Positions 26,404-36,106 of a stretch of DNA of 64,000 bases are shown here, piece after piece. Position 1 is the first letter of the stretch. The number at the start of each line of letters is the position of its first letter. The notes beneath the pieces are model-generated. The model was not told the origin of the DNA. It saw only the letters and a list, made by a program, of their open reading frames with translations, and did not search any database. Source of the stretch: Kluyvera sp036759925 (GTDB lineage: Bacteria; Pseudomonadota; Gammaproteobacteria; Enterobacterales; Enterobacteriaceae); NCBI RefSeq assembly GCF_036759925.1, contig NZ_JAPKIB010000009.1, positions 1 to 64,000 on the forward strand, read 5' to 3'. A program made the position numbers and the translations under genes.

Positions 26404-27135
26404 ATGGCTGAATTACTGTTAGGCGTCAATATTGACCACATTGCCACCCTGCGTAACGCGCGCGGCACCGCTTACCCCGATCCGGTTCAGGCGGCATTTA
26501 TCGCCGAGCAGGCCGGTGCAGATGGCATCACCGTGCATTTACGCGAAGACCGTCGCCACATCACCGACCGCGACGTGCGCATTCTGCGTCAGACGCTGGA
26601 CACCCGCATGAACCTGGAGATGGCCGTCACCGAAGAGATGCTGGCTATCGCCTGCGAAACCAAGCCGCATTTCTGCTGCCTGGTGCCGGAAAAACGCCAG
26701 GAAGTGACCACCGAAGGCGGCCTGGACGTCGCCGGCCAGCTCGACAAAATGCGCGATGCCTGCAAACGCCTGGCCGACGCAGGCATTCTGGTGTCGCTGT
26801 TTATTGATGCTGATAACGCGCAAATTAAGGCCGCAGCTGACGTTGGTGCACCGTATATCGAAATCCACACCGGCTGCTATGCTGATGCCACCACCGATGC
26901 TGAACAGGCGAAAGAACTTGAGCGTATCGCGAAAGCCGCGACCTATGCCGCCAGCCTGGGGCTGAAAGTGAATGCCGGTCACGGTCTGACCTACCACAAC
27001 GTCAAAGCCATTGCGGCACTGCCGGAAATGCATGAGCTGAATATCGGCCACGCGATTATTGGCCGTGCGGTGATGACCGGCCTGAAAGAGGCGGTGGCTG
27101 AGATGAAACGCCTGATGCTGGAAGCGCGCGGGTAA
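26404..27135 (+). CDS. pdxJ: Pyridoxine 5'-phosphate synthase
   Basis: PdxJ condenses 1-deoxyxylulose 5-phosphate with 3-amino-2-oxopropyl phosphate to form pyridoxine 5'-phosphate. The 243-residue TIM-barrel protein has the family motifs GVNIDHIATLRNARG at the N-terminus, GITVHLREDRRHI, and NAGHGLTYHNV with ELNIGHAIIGRAV near the C-terminus. It overlaps acpS by one base (taatg). Confidence 0.97.
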   Translation: MAELLLGVNIDHIATLRNARGTAYPDPVQAAFIAEQAGADGITVHLREDRRHITDRDVRILRQTLDTRMNLEMAVTEEMLAIACETKPHFCCLVPEKRQEVTTEGGLDVAGQLDKMRDACKRLADAGILVSLFIDADNAQIKAAADVGAPYIEIHTGCYADATTDAEQAKELERIAKAATYAASLGLKVNAGHGLTYHNVKAIAALPEMHELNIGHAIIGRAVMTGLKEAVAEMKRLMLEARG

Positions 27136-27515
27136 TGGCGATTCTGGGGCTCGGGACCGACATCGTCGAGATCGCCCGCATTGAAGGGGTGATCGCCCGT
27201 AGCGGCGATCGTCTCGCGCGACGCGTGCTCAGCGACAACGAGTGGGCTATCTGGGAGACGCACCAGCAGCCGGTGCGTTTTCTGGCGAAGCGCTTTGCGG
27301 TGAAAGAGGCCGCTTCAAAAGCGTTGGGCACCGGCATTCGCAATGGCCTGGCGTTCAACCAGTTCGAAGTCTACAACGATGAGATGGGTAAACCGAAGCT
27401 GAGGCTCTGGGGTGAAGCGAAGCTGTTGGCGGAACGAATGGGCGTGGCGCATATGCATGTGACGCTCGCCGATGAACGCCACTACGCCTGTGCAACGGTG
27501 ATTATGGAAAGCTAG
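27135..27515 (+). CDS. acpS: Holo-[acyl-carrier-protein] synthase
   Basis: AcpS attaches 4'-phosphopantetheine from coenzyme A to acyl carrier protein. The 126-residue chain has both family motifs: GLGTDIVEIARIE (D9 binds Mg) and RFAVKEAASKALGTG (E58). It is the last gene of rnc-era-recO-pdxJ-acpS. Its end overlaps the convergent yfhL gene by four bases. Confidence 0.97.
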   Translation: MAILGLGTDIVEIARIEGVIARSGDRLARRVLSDNEWAIWETHQQPVRFLAKRFAVKEAASKALGTGIRNGLAFNQFEVYNDEMGKPKLRLWGEAKLLAERMGVAHMHVTLADERHYACATVIMES

Positions 27516-27772
27516 ATTTTGTCTGCGTGATGCATCTGGACGAATTTATCCCACAGTTGCTCTTCGCTTTCTGAATGTGCCGGATCCTTGAGAATGGTAT
27601 TCGGGATCGGGCACACCTTCTGGCAGGTCGGGGTGTCGTAGTGGCCAATGCACTCGGTGCAGCGATCGCTGTTGATCTCATAAATGCTATCACCCATCGA
27701 AATAGCCTCGTTCGGGCATTCCGGCTCGCACATATCGCAGTTGATACATTTTTTGGTGATTAACAGCGCCAT
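27512..27772 (-). CDS. yfhL: YfhL family 2[4Fe-4S] ferredoxin
   Basis: This 86-residue ferredoxin has two cluster-binding motifs: CINCDMCEPECP at about 9-20 and CTECIGHYDTPTCQKVCPI at about 38-56. The longer spacing in the second motif is typical of the Alvin-type (Allochromatium) ferredoxins. The redox partner is not known. It converges on acpS. Confidence 0.93.
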   Translation of the reverse strand: MALLITKKCINCDMCEPECPNEAISMGDSIYEINSDRCTECIGHYDTPTCQKVCPIPNTILKDPAHSESEEQLWDKFVQMHHADKI

Positions 27773-27865
27773 CAGGACATTCTCAGAAACGAAATAAACA
27801 GGGCGCGCATTATACGCTCATTTTCCCGCCAGGCCATACCTTTTCTGTGGTATTAGCGCTGTCGA

Positions 27866-28714
27866 TCAAACCAGCTTTTTCACCAGCGCTTCGCTATGAC
27901 GAATACGTTCCGGCGCATTTTCCAGATCCTGCTGTACCAACCCCATAAACAACAGATCCGTCAGCATCATCTGCGCGCTGGTTGAAGAGATAGCCGCGCT
28001 GCGCGTCGCCTGCTCTTCGGCGATGGTGTACAGGCAGTGCGTCGCCCGTTGCTGAAGCGCATTGGGGGAAAAGCCGGTGATTGCCACCACTTTACCGCCT
28101 ACGCGCAGCATCTCATCGGCGGCGAGGTTAATCTCCCGGCGCGCCCCGGAGTAAGAAATAGCCAGCATCACATCGTCCTGAGTCATGGCCTGTACGGTGG
28201 CCAGCAGGGCGTGCATGTCCTGCTCGGAAACGGCGTTCAGACCGATTTTCATCAACTTCCAGCTAAAGTTGCGGGCCACCAACCCCGAGGCGCCAATGCC
28301 TGTCAGCACGATACGGCGCGCGCTACGTAGCATGTTCACCGTTTCCAGCAGTTTGTCTTCGGTGTTTACGTCGAGCGAAGCGTGCATCGCCGCGACGTTA
28401 TCCTTAATCAGCTTTTCGCCCACCAGGCGCAGCGGGTCGTCGCCGCAAATCCGGTTATGTACCGGGACGGAGTGCGGGTTGGCGTTACTGGCAAGCGCTT
28501 CACTGAGCGCCAGTTTAAGCGCCGGGAAGCCTTTAAAACCGAGCTTCTGGGCGAACTTCACCACGCTGGATTGGCTCACGCCCGCCTGACTTGCGAGCTG
28601 CTGGGAGCTTAAATGACGGGCTAAATCCGGCTGTGCCAGGATGAAATCGGCCAGCTTTCTGTCGCTTTGCGCCAGCTGCGGGTAACGCTGACGAATACTG
28701 AGTAAACAATTCAT
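27866..28714 (-). CDS. yfhH: RpiR/MurR-family regulator YfhH
   Basis: This 282-residue regulator has an N-terminal HTH_6 domain (about 1-75, LASQAGVSQSSVVKFAQKLGFKGF as recognition helix) and a C-terminal SIS sugar-isomerase fold (about 125-265; TGIGASGLVARNFSWKL and AISYSGARREINLAADEML). SIS domains of this family bind sugar phosphates. The ligand and targets of YfhH are unknown. It is divergent from pgpC with a 216-base gap. Confidence 0.92.
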   Translation of the reverse strand: MNCLLSIRQRYPQLAQSDRKLADFILAQPDLARHLSSQQLASQAGVSQSSVVKFAQKLGFKGFPALKLALSEALASNANPHSVPVHNRICGDDPLRLVGEKLIKDNVAAMHASLDVNTEDKLLETVNMLRSARRIVLTGIGASGLVARNFSWKLMKIGLNAVSEQDMHALLATVQAMTQDDVMLAISYSGARREINLAADEMLRVGGKVVAITGFSPNALQQRATHCLYTIAEEQATRSAAISSTSAQMMLTDLLFMGLVQQDLENAPERIRHSEALVKKLV

Positions 28715-28930
28715 AATAACCTCACGGGCACAATGACCACGATGTGCCAGGCCACCATTCTGCTCGTTTACAAGAATTTTGTATTCTATTATAACGGAAT
28801 ATATCGAATTAAATGTGCTATGTGATTGTAAAATCGCAGCTATTCTTTCAGTTTAACGCTATCGGGCGAAACGTGAGGGGCGATCTGCTAGTCTGGTCTT
28901 TGAACTGATTGACGATAACGGGAGCTGCAT

Positions 28931-29566
28931 TTGGTAAGTCACTGTCGCCGCGTGGTGTTTTTCGACCTCGACGGTACGCTACATCAGCAGGACCTCTTCG
29001 GTGCGTTTTTGCGCTACCTGCTGCGCCGATTACCGCTTAACGCGCTACTGGTGGTGCCCCTGCTGCCGATCGTTGGCGCGGCAATGCTGGTGAAGGGGCG
29101 TGCGGCGCGCTGGCCGGTAAGCGTGCTGCTGTGGGGAAGCACCTTTGGCCGACGCGAGGCAACGCTAAAGGCGCTGGAGGCGAGCTTCATTCTCTGGTTT
29201 CGTGCGACCGTCACGCCGTTTCCCGTCGTGCAGCAGCGGCTGGACGACTATCTCCAGCATCAGGATGCCGACGTCTGGCTTATCACCGGATCGCCGCAAA
29301 CGCTGGTGGAGCGTGCCTATACGGACGCGCCCTGGATGGCGCATGTCAACCTGATTGGCAGTCAGATGCAGCGCGCGTTTGGCGGTCGGGTACTGTCGGT
29401 TCGCTGTCTGGGCCATGAAAAAGTGGCTCAGCTTGAACAGCGTCTCGGCGCACCGCTGCGCTTGTACAGCGGTTATAGCGACAGTAAGCAGGATAACCCG
29501 CTCCTCTTTTTCTGTGAGCATCGCTGGCGGGTGACCGCACGCGGCGAACTGGAGCAACTGGAATAG
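28931..29566 (+). CDS. pgpC: Phosphatidylglycerophosphatase C
   Basis: PgpC dephosphorylates phosphatidylglycerophosphate to phosphatidylglycerol at the membrane. The 211-residue HAD-superfamily protein has the nucleophile motif FFDLDGTLHQ near the N-terminus, a hydrophobic segment at about 35-55, ITGSPQTLV (motif II) and YSGYSDSKQDNPLL (motif IV). The start is TTG at 28931 with gggagctg upstream. No better in-frame start was seen. Confidence 0.92.
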   Translation: MVSHCRRVVFFDLDGTLHQQDLFGAFLRYLLRRLPLNALLVVPLLPIVGAAMLVKGRAARWPVSVLLWGSTFGRREATLKALEASFILWFRATVTPFPVVQQRLDDYLQHQDADVWLITGSPQTLVERAYTDAPWMAHVNLIGSQMQRAFGGRVLSVRCLGHEKVAQLEQRLGAPLRLYSGYSDSKQDNPLLFFCEHRWRVTARGELEQLE

Positions 29567-29594
29567 TCGGCGCTGCGCTTTGATGGATATTGTG

Positions 29595-29600
29595 TATAAT
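29595..29600 (+). promoter_or_regulatory. -10 element upstream of tadA
   Basis: A perfect TATAAT hexamer lies 32 bases before the chosen tadA start. It overlaps the alternative upstream ATG at 29590, which argues against that start. No good -35 element is seen. Confidence 0.5.
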
Positions 29601-29631
29601 GCGCGGCGTTTTATTATCTGGAGTCCCCACG

Positions 29632-30132
29632 TTGTCCGACACTGAACTGAACCACGAATACTGGATGCGCCACGCGCTTGTACTTGCCCGACGAGCCTGG
29701 GATGAAGGCGAAGTGCCGGTAGGTGCCGTACTGGTTCACAATAATCAGGTGATAGGCGAGGGCTGGAACCGCCCGATTGGCCGCCACGATCCGACTGCGC
29801 ACGCGGAGATCATGGCGCTGCGTCAAGGCGGCCTGGTGCTGCAAAACTACCGGTTGATTGATACCACGCTGTACGTGACCCTGGAGCCCTGCGTGATGTG
29901 CGCTGGCGCAATGGTGCACGGGCGTATCGGCAATCTGGTTTTCGGTGCTCGTGATGCTAAAACCGGTGCGGCAGGGTCGCTGATTGACGTGCTGCATCAC
30001 CCAGGAATGAACCACCGCGTTGAGATTACCGAAGGGGTGCTGGCTGAGGCGTGCGCGGGGATGCTGAGTGATTTCTTCCGCGAACGGCGGCAGCAGAAAA
30101 AAGCGCTAAGACAGGCGGAAAGGGGCTGCTAG
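29632..30132 (+). CDS. tadA: tRNA-specific adenosine deaminase TadA
   Basis: TadA converts A34 of tRNA-Arg2 to inosine and is essential in E. coli. The 166-residue zinc deaminase has HAE at 57-59 (zinc-binding H57, catalytic E59) and PCVMC with C87 and C90. The TTG at 29632 is chosen because it follows a ctggag ribosome binding site at eight bases and gives the conserved N-terminus. The in-frame ATG at 29590 overlaps a TATAAT box. It overlaps convergent mltF by four bases. Confidence 0.93.
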   Translation: MSDTELNHEYWMRHALVLARRAWDEGEVPVGAVLVHNNQVIGEGWNRPIGRHDPTAHAEIMALRQGGLVLQNYRLIDTTLYVTLEPCVMCAGAMVHGRIGNLVFGARDAKTGAAGSLIDVLHHPGMNHRVEITEGVLAEACAGMLSDFFRERRQQKKALRQAERGC

Positions 30133-31667
30133 TTTTTCGAAGTGAAGCGCAGCAGGGGCGTATCGCTGTCGTCGCGATCGCCTCGACGCAGGAAGGAAAA
30201 TATCCCCGTATCATTTTCACCGTGCTGTAGCTCATTGGGCGAAACGGCCGGATAGGCTTGCGCAATCGCCATCTCTTCCGCCGCCTTTTTCTCTTTTTCC
30301 TGCAAATACCCCACCAGGCTTATCTGATATTTACGGATATTTTCGACGTAGGCATAGGCTTCATGTCCGCGGGCATAACCGTAGGTCAGTTTGTTGTACC
30401 ACGGTTTTTGGCTCAGCAGCGGCAGGCGCTGCTTCACGTCGGCCCAGCTGTCCGGGTTGCCCTTCTGTTTCGCAGTGAGCGCGCGAGCATCCAGCATATG
30501 GGCATAGCCCATGTTATAGGCTGCCAGCGCAAACCAGATTCGCTCCTCTTGCGGCACGCTGTCCGGCACTTTGCTCATCATGTCCTGTAGGTAGCGCATC
30601 CCGCCGCTGATGCTCTGCTCGGCGTCGGTACGGTCGGTTAACCCCAGGCTCTGGGCGGTATTTTTGGTAAGCATCATCAGGCCACGCACCCCGGTAGGGG
30701 AGGTGGCCAGCGGGTCCCAGTGAGATTCCTGATAAGAGATGGCCGCCAGCAGCTTCCAGTCAATTTCGCTGGCGTACTTCTCAAACAACGGCTGCAGGTC
30801 AGGCAGCACGCTATCCACCGCGCGCAGGAAGGTACGGGTATCGACATAGTCGAAGTCGTCACCGTGGCCGAGATATTTCTCTTCCAGGCGCGCAAGGGTG
30901 CCGTCTTCATTTATATTGTCGAAGAAGTCGAGCATCGCGGCGGAAAGCGTGTTGTCGTCGTCCTGCAGGCTAAACCAGGTCACCGGTTGTTCGTCGGTCA
31001 CGTCGAGGGCAACGGTCAACTCTGGATGAACGCGCTGGAACAGGCCAATCGCCACGGAATCAGCAATGGTGTAATCAAGCTTACCGTCGATCACCGCCTG
31101 CATCAGGTCTGCCGAGCTGCGCTTCTCGTCGACGGTCCATGAAAGGTCTGGGTATTTGTGTGCCTGTAGATTTTGCAGATCGCTAATGACCACCTGGCCT
31201 GGAGCAATGGTGAGCTGGTCGGCGGAGACGCTGCTGAGGCTCCGCGGGCGCGTATTGCCAACGCGGTACACCAGCTGTTGCGATACGGAATAATAGGTCG
31301 GCCCCGCCTGGTAGCTTTTCACGCGCTCGCTGTTGTAGACCAGACCGGCGGCCAGCATATCGGCATTGCCGTTATCGAGATCGTCAAACAGCTGGCTGAT
31401 GTTCTGGCGCACCGTGACTTTTAGCTTTACGCCAAGATAGTCGGCAAACTGCTGGGCGAGCTCATAATCGAGCCCGTAGTCTTTATTATTAACGACGGTA
31501 TAGGTGAGTGGAGATTGCACGGTACTGATGCGCAGCTCCCCCCGCTCTTTGATAGCGGCGATACGATTCTCTGGTTTGCCAAACCAGGGAAGAGAGGGCC
31601 AAAGCGCCGCTGCGAGCAGCAACGTCACAAAGCCAATAAGCAGGTAATTAATCTTTAACTTTTTCAA
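30129..31667 (-). CDS. mltF: Membrane-bound lytic murein transglycosylase F
   Basis: MltF cleaves peptidoglycan glycan strands from the outer-membrane side. The 512-residue chain has an N-terminal export/anchor segment (about 7-24), a periplasmic binding-protein-like regulatory domain (about 40-270) and an SLT domain (about 295-440). The SLT domain contains catalytic E314 in SYQESHWDP and the AAYNMGYAH motif. E. coli MltF is 518 residues. Confidence 0.95.
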   Translation of the reverse strand: MKKLKINYLLIGFVTLLLAAALWPSLPWFGKPENRIAAIKERGELRISTVQSPLTYTVVNNKDYGLDYELAQQFADYLGVKLKVTVRQNISQLFDDLDNGNADMLAAGLVYNSERVKSYQAGPTYYSVSQQLVYRVGNTRPRSLSSVSADQLTIAPGQVVISDLQNLQAHKYPDLSWTVDEKRSSADLMQAVIDGKLDYTIADSVAIGLFQRVHPELTVALDVTDEQPVTWFSLQDDDNTLSAAMLDFFDNINEDGTLARLEEKYLGHGDDFDYVDTRTFLRAVDSVLPDLQPLFEKYASEIDWKLLAAISYQESHWDPLATSPTGVRGLMMLTKNTAQSLGLTDRTDAEQSISGGMRYLQDMMSKVPDSVPQEERIWFALAAYNMGYAHMLDARALTAKQKGNPDSWADVKQRLPLLSQKPWYNKLTYGYARGHEAYAYVENIRKYQISLVGYLQEKEKKAAEEMAIAQAYPAVSPNELQHGENDTGIFSFLRRGDRDDSDTPLLRFTSKN

Positions 31668-31820
31668 ATAGTTAATTCACTGCGTTGCCAGAGGTTGTTC
31701 CAGATAAACTAAAGCGTTATGACAGAATGAGCGGCATTTTGCTTAACATTGCGCCAGTTGGCAACTTATTCGAGATATCTGTCACATCTATTGATAAAGA
31801 AAAGAGATGTGTTTATTTCG

Positions 31821-31859
31821 ACGCAAACGGTTTCGTCGGGGCGCAGGATTCTCTATAAT
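31821..31859 (+). promoter_or_regulatory. PurR operator and promoter of purL
   Basis: ACGCAAACGGTTTCGT at 31821-31836 is a full match to the PurR box. It covers the -35 position of a TATAAT -10 element at 31854-31859 (17-base spacing), so PurR-hypoxanthine or PurR-guanine would block polymerase. Confidence 0.88.
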
Positions 31860-31912
31860 AGCGCCCGTTCTCCCCCATTGCGCACACTGAAAGCTGAGAA
31901 GACGAGAGACTT

Positions 31913-34900
31913 ATGATGGAAATTCTGCGTGGTTCGCCTGCACTGTCTGCATTTCGTATTAACAAACTGCTGACGCGGTTTCAGGCAGCCAACCTCCCGG
32001 TAAGCAACATTTACGCCGAGTATGTCCATTTTGCCGATCTGGACGCGCCGCTTGATAAAGAAGAGCGAGCCCGACTTGAGCGACTGTTGCAGTATGGCCC
32101 AAGCCTCAACAGCCATAACCCTACCGGTAAACTGCTGCTCGTCACCCCTCGCCCTGGCACCATCTCCCCCTGGTCTTCAAAAGCTACCGACATCGCCCAC
32201 AACTGCGGCCTTTCGCAGGTTCTGCGCCTTGAGCGCGGCGTGGCGTACTACGTTGATGCCGCTAGCCTGACCGCCGAACAGCTGAGCGCCGTGGCGGCTG
32301 AACTGCATGACCGCATGATGGAGAGCGTATTTGACTCGCTGCAGGACGCTGAGAAGCTGTTTGCCCATCACCAACCAGCACCGGTTGCCAGCGTGGACCT
32401 GCTGGGGCAGGGCCGTCAGGCGCTGATCGACGCCAACATCCGTCTTGGCCTGGCGCTGGCGGATGACGAAATTGACTACCTGCAGGATGCGTTCACTACG
32501 TTGGGTCGCAACCCGAACGACATCGAACTCTATATGTTCGCGCAGGCCAACTCTGAGCACTGCCGTCACAAGATTTTTAACGCCGATTGGATTATCGACG
32601 GTAAACAGCAGCCGAAGTCGCTGTTTAAGATGATCAAAAACACCTTCGAAACCACGCCGGATCACGTGCTGTCTGCCTATAAAGACAACGCCGCGGTGAT
32701 GGAAGGCTCTGAAGTGGGCCGTTACTTCGCCGACCACAAAACCGGTCGCTACGATTTCCATCAGGAGCCTGCGCATATCCTGATGAAGGTGGAAACCCAT
32801 AACCACCCGACGGCTATCTCTCCATGGCCGGGCGCCGCAACCGGCTCCGGCGGTGAAATTCGCGACGAAGGGGCAACCGGTCGCGGTGCCAAACCAAAAG
32901 CGGGGCTGGTGGGCTTCTCCGTGTCTAACCTGCGTATTCCTGGCTTTGAGCAGCCGTGGGAAGAGGATTTCGGCAAACCGGATCGTATTGTTACCGCGCT
33001 GGATATCATGACCGACGGCCCGCTGGGTGGCGCGGCGTTCAACAACGAATTCGGTCGCCCGGCGCTGACCGGCTACTTCCGTACCTACGAAGAGAAAGTG
33101 AACAGCCACAACGGCGAAGAGCTGCGTGGTTATCATAAACCGATCATGCTGGCAGGCGGGATCGGCAACATCCGCGCCGATCACGTACAGAAAGGTGAGA
33201 TCGTGGTGGGCGCGAAGCTGATCGTCCTCGGCGGCCCGGCGATGAACATTGGTCTGGGCGGCGGTGCAGCCTCTTCAATGGCGTCCGGCCAGTCTGACGC
33301 AGACCTCGACTTCGCTTCCGTACAGCGCGACAACCCGGAAATGGAACGCCGCTGCCAGGAAGTTATCGACCGCTGCTGGCAGTTGGGCGATGCCAACCCA
33401 ATTCTGTTTATCCACGACGTGGGCGCGGGCGGTCTGTCTAACGCCATGCCGGAACTGGTCAGCGACGGCGGACGCGGCGGTAAATTCCAGCTGCGCGACA
33501 TCCTCAGCGATGAGCCGGGCATGAGCCCGCTGGAGATCTGGTGTAACGAATCTCAGGAACGCTACGTACTGGCGGTCGCCGCCGATCAACTGCCGCTGTT
33601 CGACGAGCTGTGCAAACGTGAACGCGCGCCGTACGCGGTGATTGGCGAAGCCACCGAAGAGAAGCATCTGACGCTCGGCGACAGCCACTTCGACAACCAG
33701 CCGATCGACATGCCGCTGGACGTGCTGCTCGGCAAAACGCCGAAGATGACCCGCGACGTGCAGACGCTGAAAGCAAAAGGTGAAGTGCTTGCCCGTGAAC
33801 AGATCACGCTGGCCGATGCGGTGAACCGTGTACTGCATCTGCCAACCGTGGCGGAGAAAACCTTCCTCGTGACCATCGGTGACCGTACGGTGACCGGCAT
33901 GGTTGCGCGCGACCAGATGGTCGGTCCGTGGCAGATCCCGGTAGCGAACTGCGCGGTGACCACCGCCAGCCTCGACAGCTACTACGGCGAAGCGATGTCT
34001 ATCGGCGAACGTGCGCCGGTTGCGCTTCTGGACTTTGCCGCCTCCGCCCGTCTGGCGGTAGGCGAAGCGCTGACTAACATTGCCGCAACCCAGATTGGCA
34101 ACATCAAACACATTAAGCTCTCGGCAAACTGGATGTCAGCCGCAGGTCATCCTGGTGAAGACGCGGGTCTGTACGAAGCGGTGAAAGCGATTGGCGAAGA
34201 GATGTGCCCACAGCTGGGTCTGACTATTCCGGTGGGCAAAGACTCCATGTCGATGAAAACCCGCTGGCAGGAAGGCAACGAGCAGCGTGAAATGACCTCG
34301 CCGCTGTCGCTGGTGATTTCCGCCTTTGCTCGCGTTGAAGACGTGCGCCATACCATCACGCCGCAGCTGGTGACCGAAGATAACGCCCTGCTGCTGATTG
34401 ACCTCGGTAAGGGCCATAACGCGCTGGGTGCCACCGCACTGGCGCAGGTTTATCGTCAGCTGGGTGATAAGCCAGCCGACGTTCGCGACGTCGCACAGCT
34501 GAAAGGCTTCTACGAGGCGATTCAGGCACTGGTCGCGCAGCGTAAGCTGCTGGCCTACCACGACCGCTCCGACGGCGGCCTGCTGGTCACGCTGGCGGAG
34601 ATGGCCTTTGCCGGTCACTGCGGCGTGGAAGCCGATGTTGCCACCCTTGGTGACGATCGTCTGGCGGCGCTGTTCAACGAAGAGCTGGGCGCGGTGATTC
34701 AGGTTCGTGCCGCAGACCGTGAAGCAGTAGAGGCGATTCTGGCGGCGAATGGCCTGGCTGATTGCGTGCACTTCCTCGGTAAAGCCGTTGAAGGTGACCG
34801 CTTCACCCTGACCGCTAACGGTCAGCCGGTATTTAGCGAAAGCCGCACGACGCTGCGTATGTGGTGGGCCGAAACCACCTGGCAGATGCAGCGTCTGCGC

Positions 34901-35800
34901 GATAACCCAGAGTGTGCCGATCAGGAACACGACGCGAAAGCCAACGATAACGACCCAGGCCTCAATGTGAAGCTCACCTTCGATATCGCCGCCGACGTCG
35001 CAGCACCTTACATCTCCACCGGGGCGCGTCCGAAAGTGGCTGTACTGCGCGAGCAGGGCGTGAACTCCCACGTTGAGATGGCGGCGGCCTTCCACCGTGC
35101 GGGCTTTGACGCCATCGATGTGCACATGAGCGACCTGCTGGCAGGGCGTACCGGTCTGGCGGACTTCCAGGCGCTGGTGGCCTGCGGCGGCTTCTCCTAC
35201 GGTGACGTACTGGGCGCGGGTGAAGGCTGGGCGAAATCCATTCTGTTCAACAACCGCGTGCGCGATGAGTTTGCGACCTTCTTCCATCGTCCACAGACTT
35301 TGGCGCTGGGTGTCTGCAACGGCTGTCAGATGATGTCTAACCTGCATGAGCTGATCCCAGGCAGCGACCTGTGGCCGCGCTTTGTGCGTAACCACTCCGA
35401 CCGTTTTGAAGCGCGCTTCAGCCTGGTCGAAGTGGCCAGCAGCCCATCACTGCTGCTCGCCGGAATGGAAGGTTCACGTATGCCAATCGCCGTCTCTCAC
35501 GGTGAAGGCCATGTGGAAGTACGCGACGGTGCGCATCTGGCACAGCTGGAAAGCAAAGGGCTGGTGGCGCTGCGCTTCGTGGATAACTTCGGTAAAGTGA
35601 CCGAAGCCTATCCGGCGAACCCGAACGGTTCTCCTAATGGGATCACCGCCGTGACCAACGAAAGCGGTCGCGTCACCATTATGATGCCGCACCCGGAGCG
35701 TGTGTTCCGTACGGTTTCTAACTCCTGGCACCCGGAGAACTGGGGCGAGGACAGCCCGTGGATGCGTATCTTCCGCAATGCGCGTAAGCAGCTTGGCTAA
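31913..35800 (+). CDS. purL: Phosphoribosylformylglycinamidine synthase
   Basis: PurL (FGAR amidotransferase) converts FGAR, ATP and glutamine to FGAM in purine synthesis. The 1295-residue large-type enzyme has an N-terminal PurS-like domain, two AIR-synthase-like halves (KVETHNHPTAISPWPGAATG; VGKDSMSMKTRW) and a C-terminal class I glutaminase domain. The nucleophile cysteine is in LGVCNGCQMMS near residue 1136, and HGEGH is a later motif. The start ATG is followed by a second ATG, as in E. coli MMEILRGSPALS. Confidence 0.97.
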   Translation: MMEILRGSPALSAFRINKLLTRFQAANLPVSNIYAEYVHFADLDAPLDKEERARLERLLQYGPSLNSHNPTGKLLLVTPRPGTISPWSSKATDIAHNCGLSQVLRLERGVAYYVDAASLTAEQLSAVAAELHDRMMESVFDSLQDAEKLFAHHQPAPVASVDLLGQGRQALIDANIRLGLALADDEIDYLQDAFTTLGRNPNDIELYMFAQANSEHCRHKIFNADWIIDGKQQPKSLFKMIKNTFETTPDHVLSAYKDNAAVMEGSEVGRYFADHKTGRYDFHQEPAHILMKVETHNHPTAISPWPGAATGSGGEIRDEGATGRGAKPKAGLVGFSVSNLRIPGFEQPWEEDFGKPDRIVTALDIMTDGPLGGAAFNNEFGRPALTGYFRTYEEKVNSHNGEELRGYHKPIMLAGGIGNIRADHVQKGEIVVGAKLIVLGGPAMNIGLGGGAASSMASGQSDADLDFASVQRDNPEMERRCQEVIDRCWQLGDANPILFIHDVGAGGLSNAMPELVSDGGRGGKFQLRDILSDEPGMSPLEIWCNESQERYVLAVAADQLPLFDELCKRERAPYAVIGEATEEKHLTLGDSHFDNQPIDMPLDVLLGKTPKMTRDVQTLKAKGEVLAREQITLADAVNRVLHLPTVAEKTFLVTIGDRTVTGMVARDQMVGPWQIPVANCAVTTASLDSYYGEAMSIGERAPVALLDFAASARLAVGEALTNIAATQIGNIKHIKLSANWMSAAGHPGEDAGLYEAVKAIGEEMCPQLGLTIPVGKDSMSMKTRWQEGNEQREMTSPLSLVISAFARVEDVRHTITPQLVTEDNALLLIDLGKGHNALGATALAQVYRQLGDKPADVRDVAQLKGFYEAIQALVAQRKLLAYHDRSDGGLLVTLAEMAFAGHCGVEADVATLGDDRLAALFNEELGAVIQVRAADREAVEAILAANGLADCVHFLGKAVEGDRFTLTANGQPVFSESRTTLRMWWAETTWQMQRLRDNPECADQEHDAKANDNDPGLNVKLTFDIAADVAAPYISTGARPKVAVLREQGVNSHVEMAAAFHRAGFDAIDVHMSDLLAGRTGLADFQALVACGGFSYGDVLGAGEGWAKSILFNNRVRDEFATFFHRPQTLALGVCNGCQMMSNLHELIPGSDLWPRFVRNHSDRFEARFSLVEVASSPSLLLAGMEGSRMPIAVSHGEGHVEVRDGAHLAQLESKGLVALRFVDNFGKVTEAYPANPNGSPNGITAVTNESGRVTIMMPHPERVFRTVSNSWHPENWGEDSPWMRIFRNARKQLG

Positions 35801-35820
35801 GGCTGACGCTTAATGAATCG

Positions 35821-35848
35821 AGCCCCTCTTCGTGAGGGGCTTTTTTGT
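35821..35848 (+). terminator. Rho-independent terminator of purL
   Basis: The stem agcccctc/gaggggct with a tcgt-type loop and six T residues begins 20 bases after the purL stop codon. Confidence 0.9.
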
Positions 35849-35876
35849 TTCTGCGCCTTCCCGGCGTCGCGTTGGG

Positions 35877-35990
35877 TGTCGGGAACCCGCGATATTGGCG
35901 GTATCGCACTGTCGCCAAATGGAGACATTTAATTTAATGATTTATAATGAATTTATATTTGTTGTCAATAAGTGTTGCTAATTGGCGACA
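35877..35990 (+). promoter_or_regulatory. Three GlrR-type sites upstream of glmY
   Basis: Three copies of TGTC-N10-GACA or one-mismatch forms are visible: 35877-35894 (TGTC...GATA), 35910-35927 (exact) and 35973-35990 (TGTT...GACA). Start-to-start spacings of 33 and 63 bases are multiples of the helical turn. The motif is the known binding site of GlrR, encoded just downstream. Confidence 0.82.
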
Positions 35991-36079
35991 CTATGCCCAA
36001 AAAACGTTCTCATCACGCCATGATGATGTTTTATATATTTTCTATATTTATCATTATGTTAATTTATTGTTTTGTATTG

Positions 36080-36099
36080 TGGCACGTATCATGCATAAT
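36080..36099 (+). promoter_or_regulatory. Sigma-54 promoter of glmY with overlapping sigma-70 -10 box
   Basis: TGGCACGTATCATGCA at 36080-36095 fits the -24/-12 sigma-54 consensus with one mismatch. It predicts a start at about 36107, the first base of GlmY. A cataat hexamer (36094-36099) could be a sigma-70 -10 box for the same start, as described for E. coli glmY. Confidence 0.85.
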
Positions 36100-36106
36100 A
36101 TTAGTC

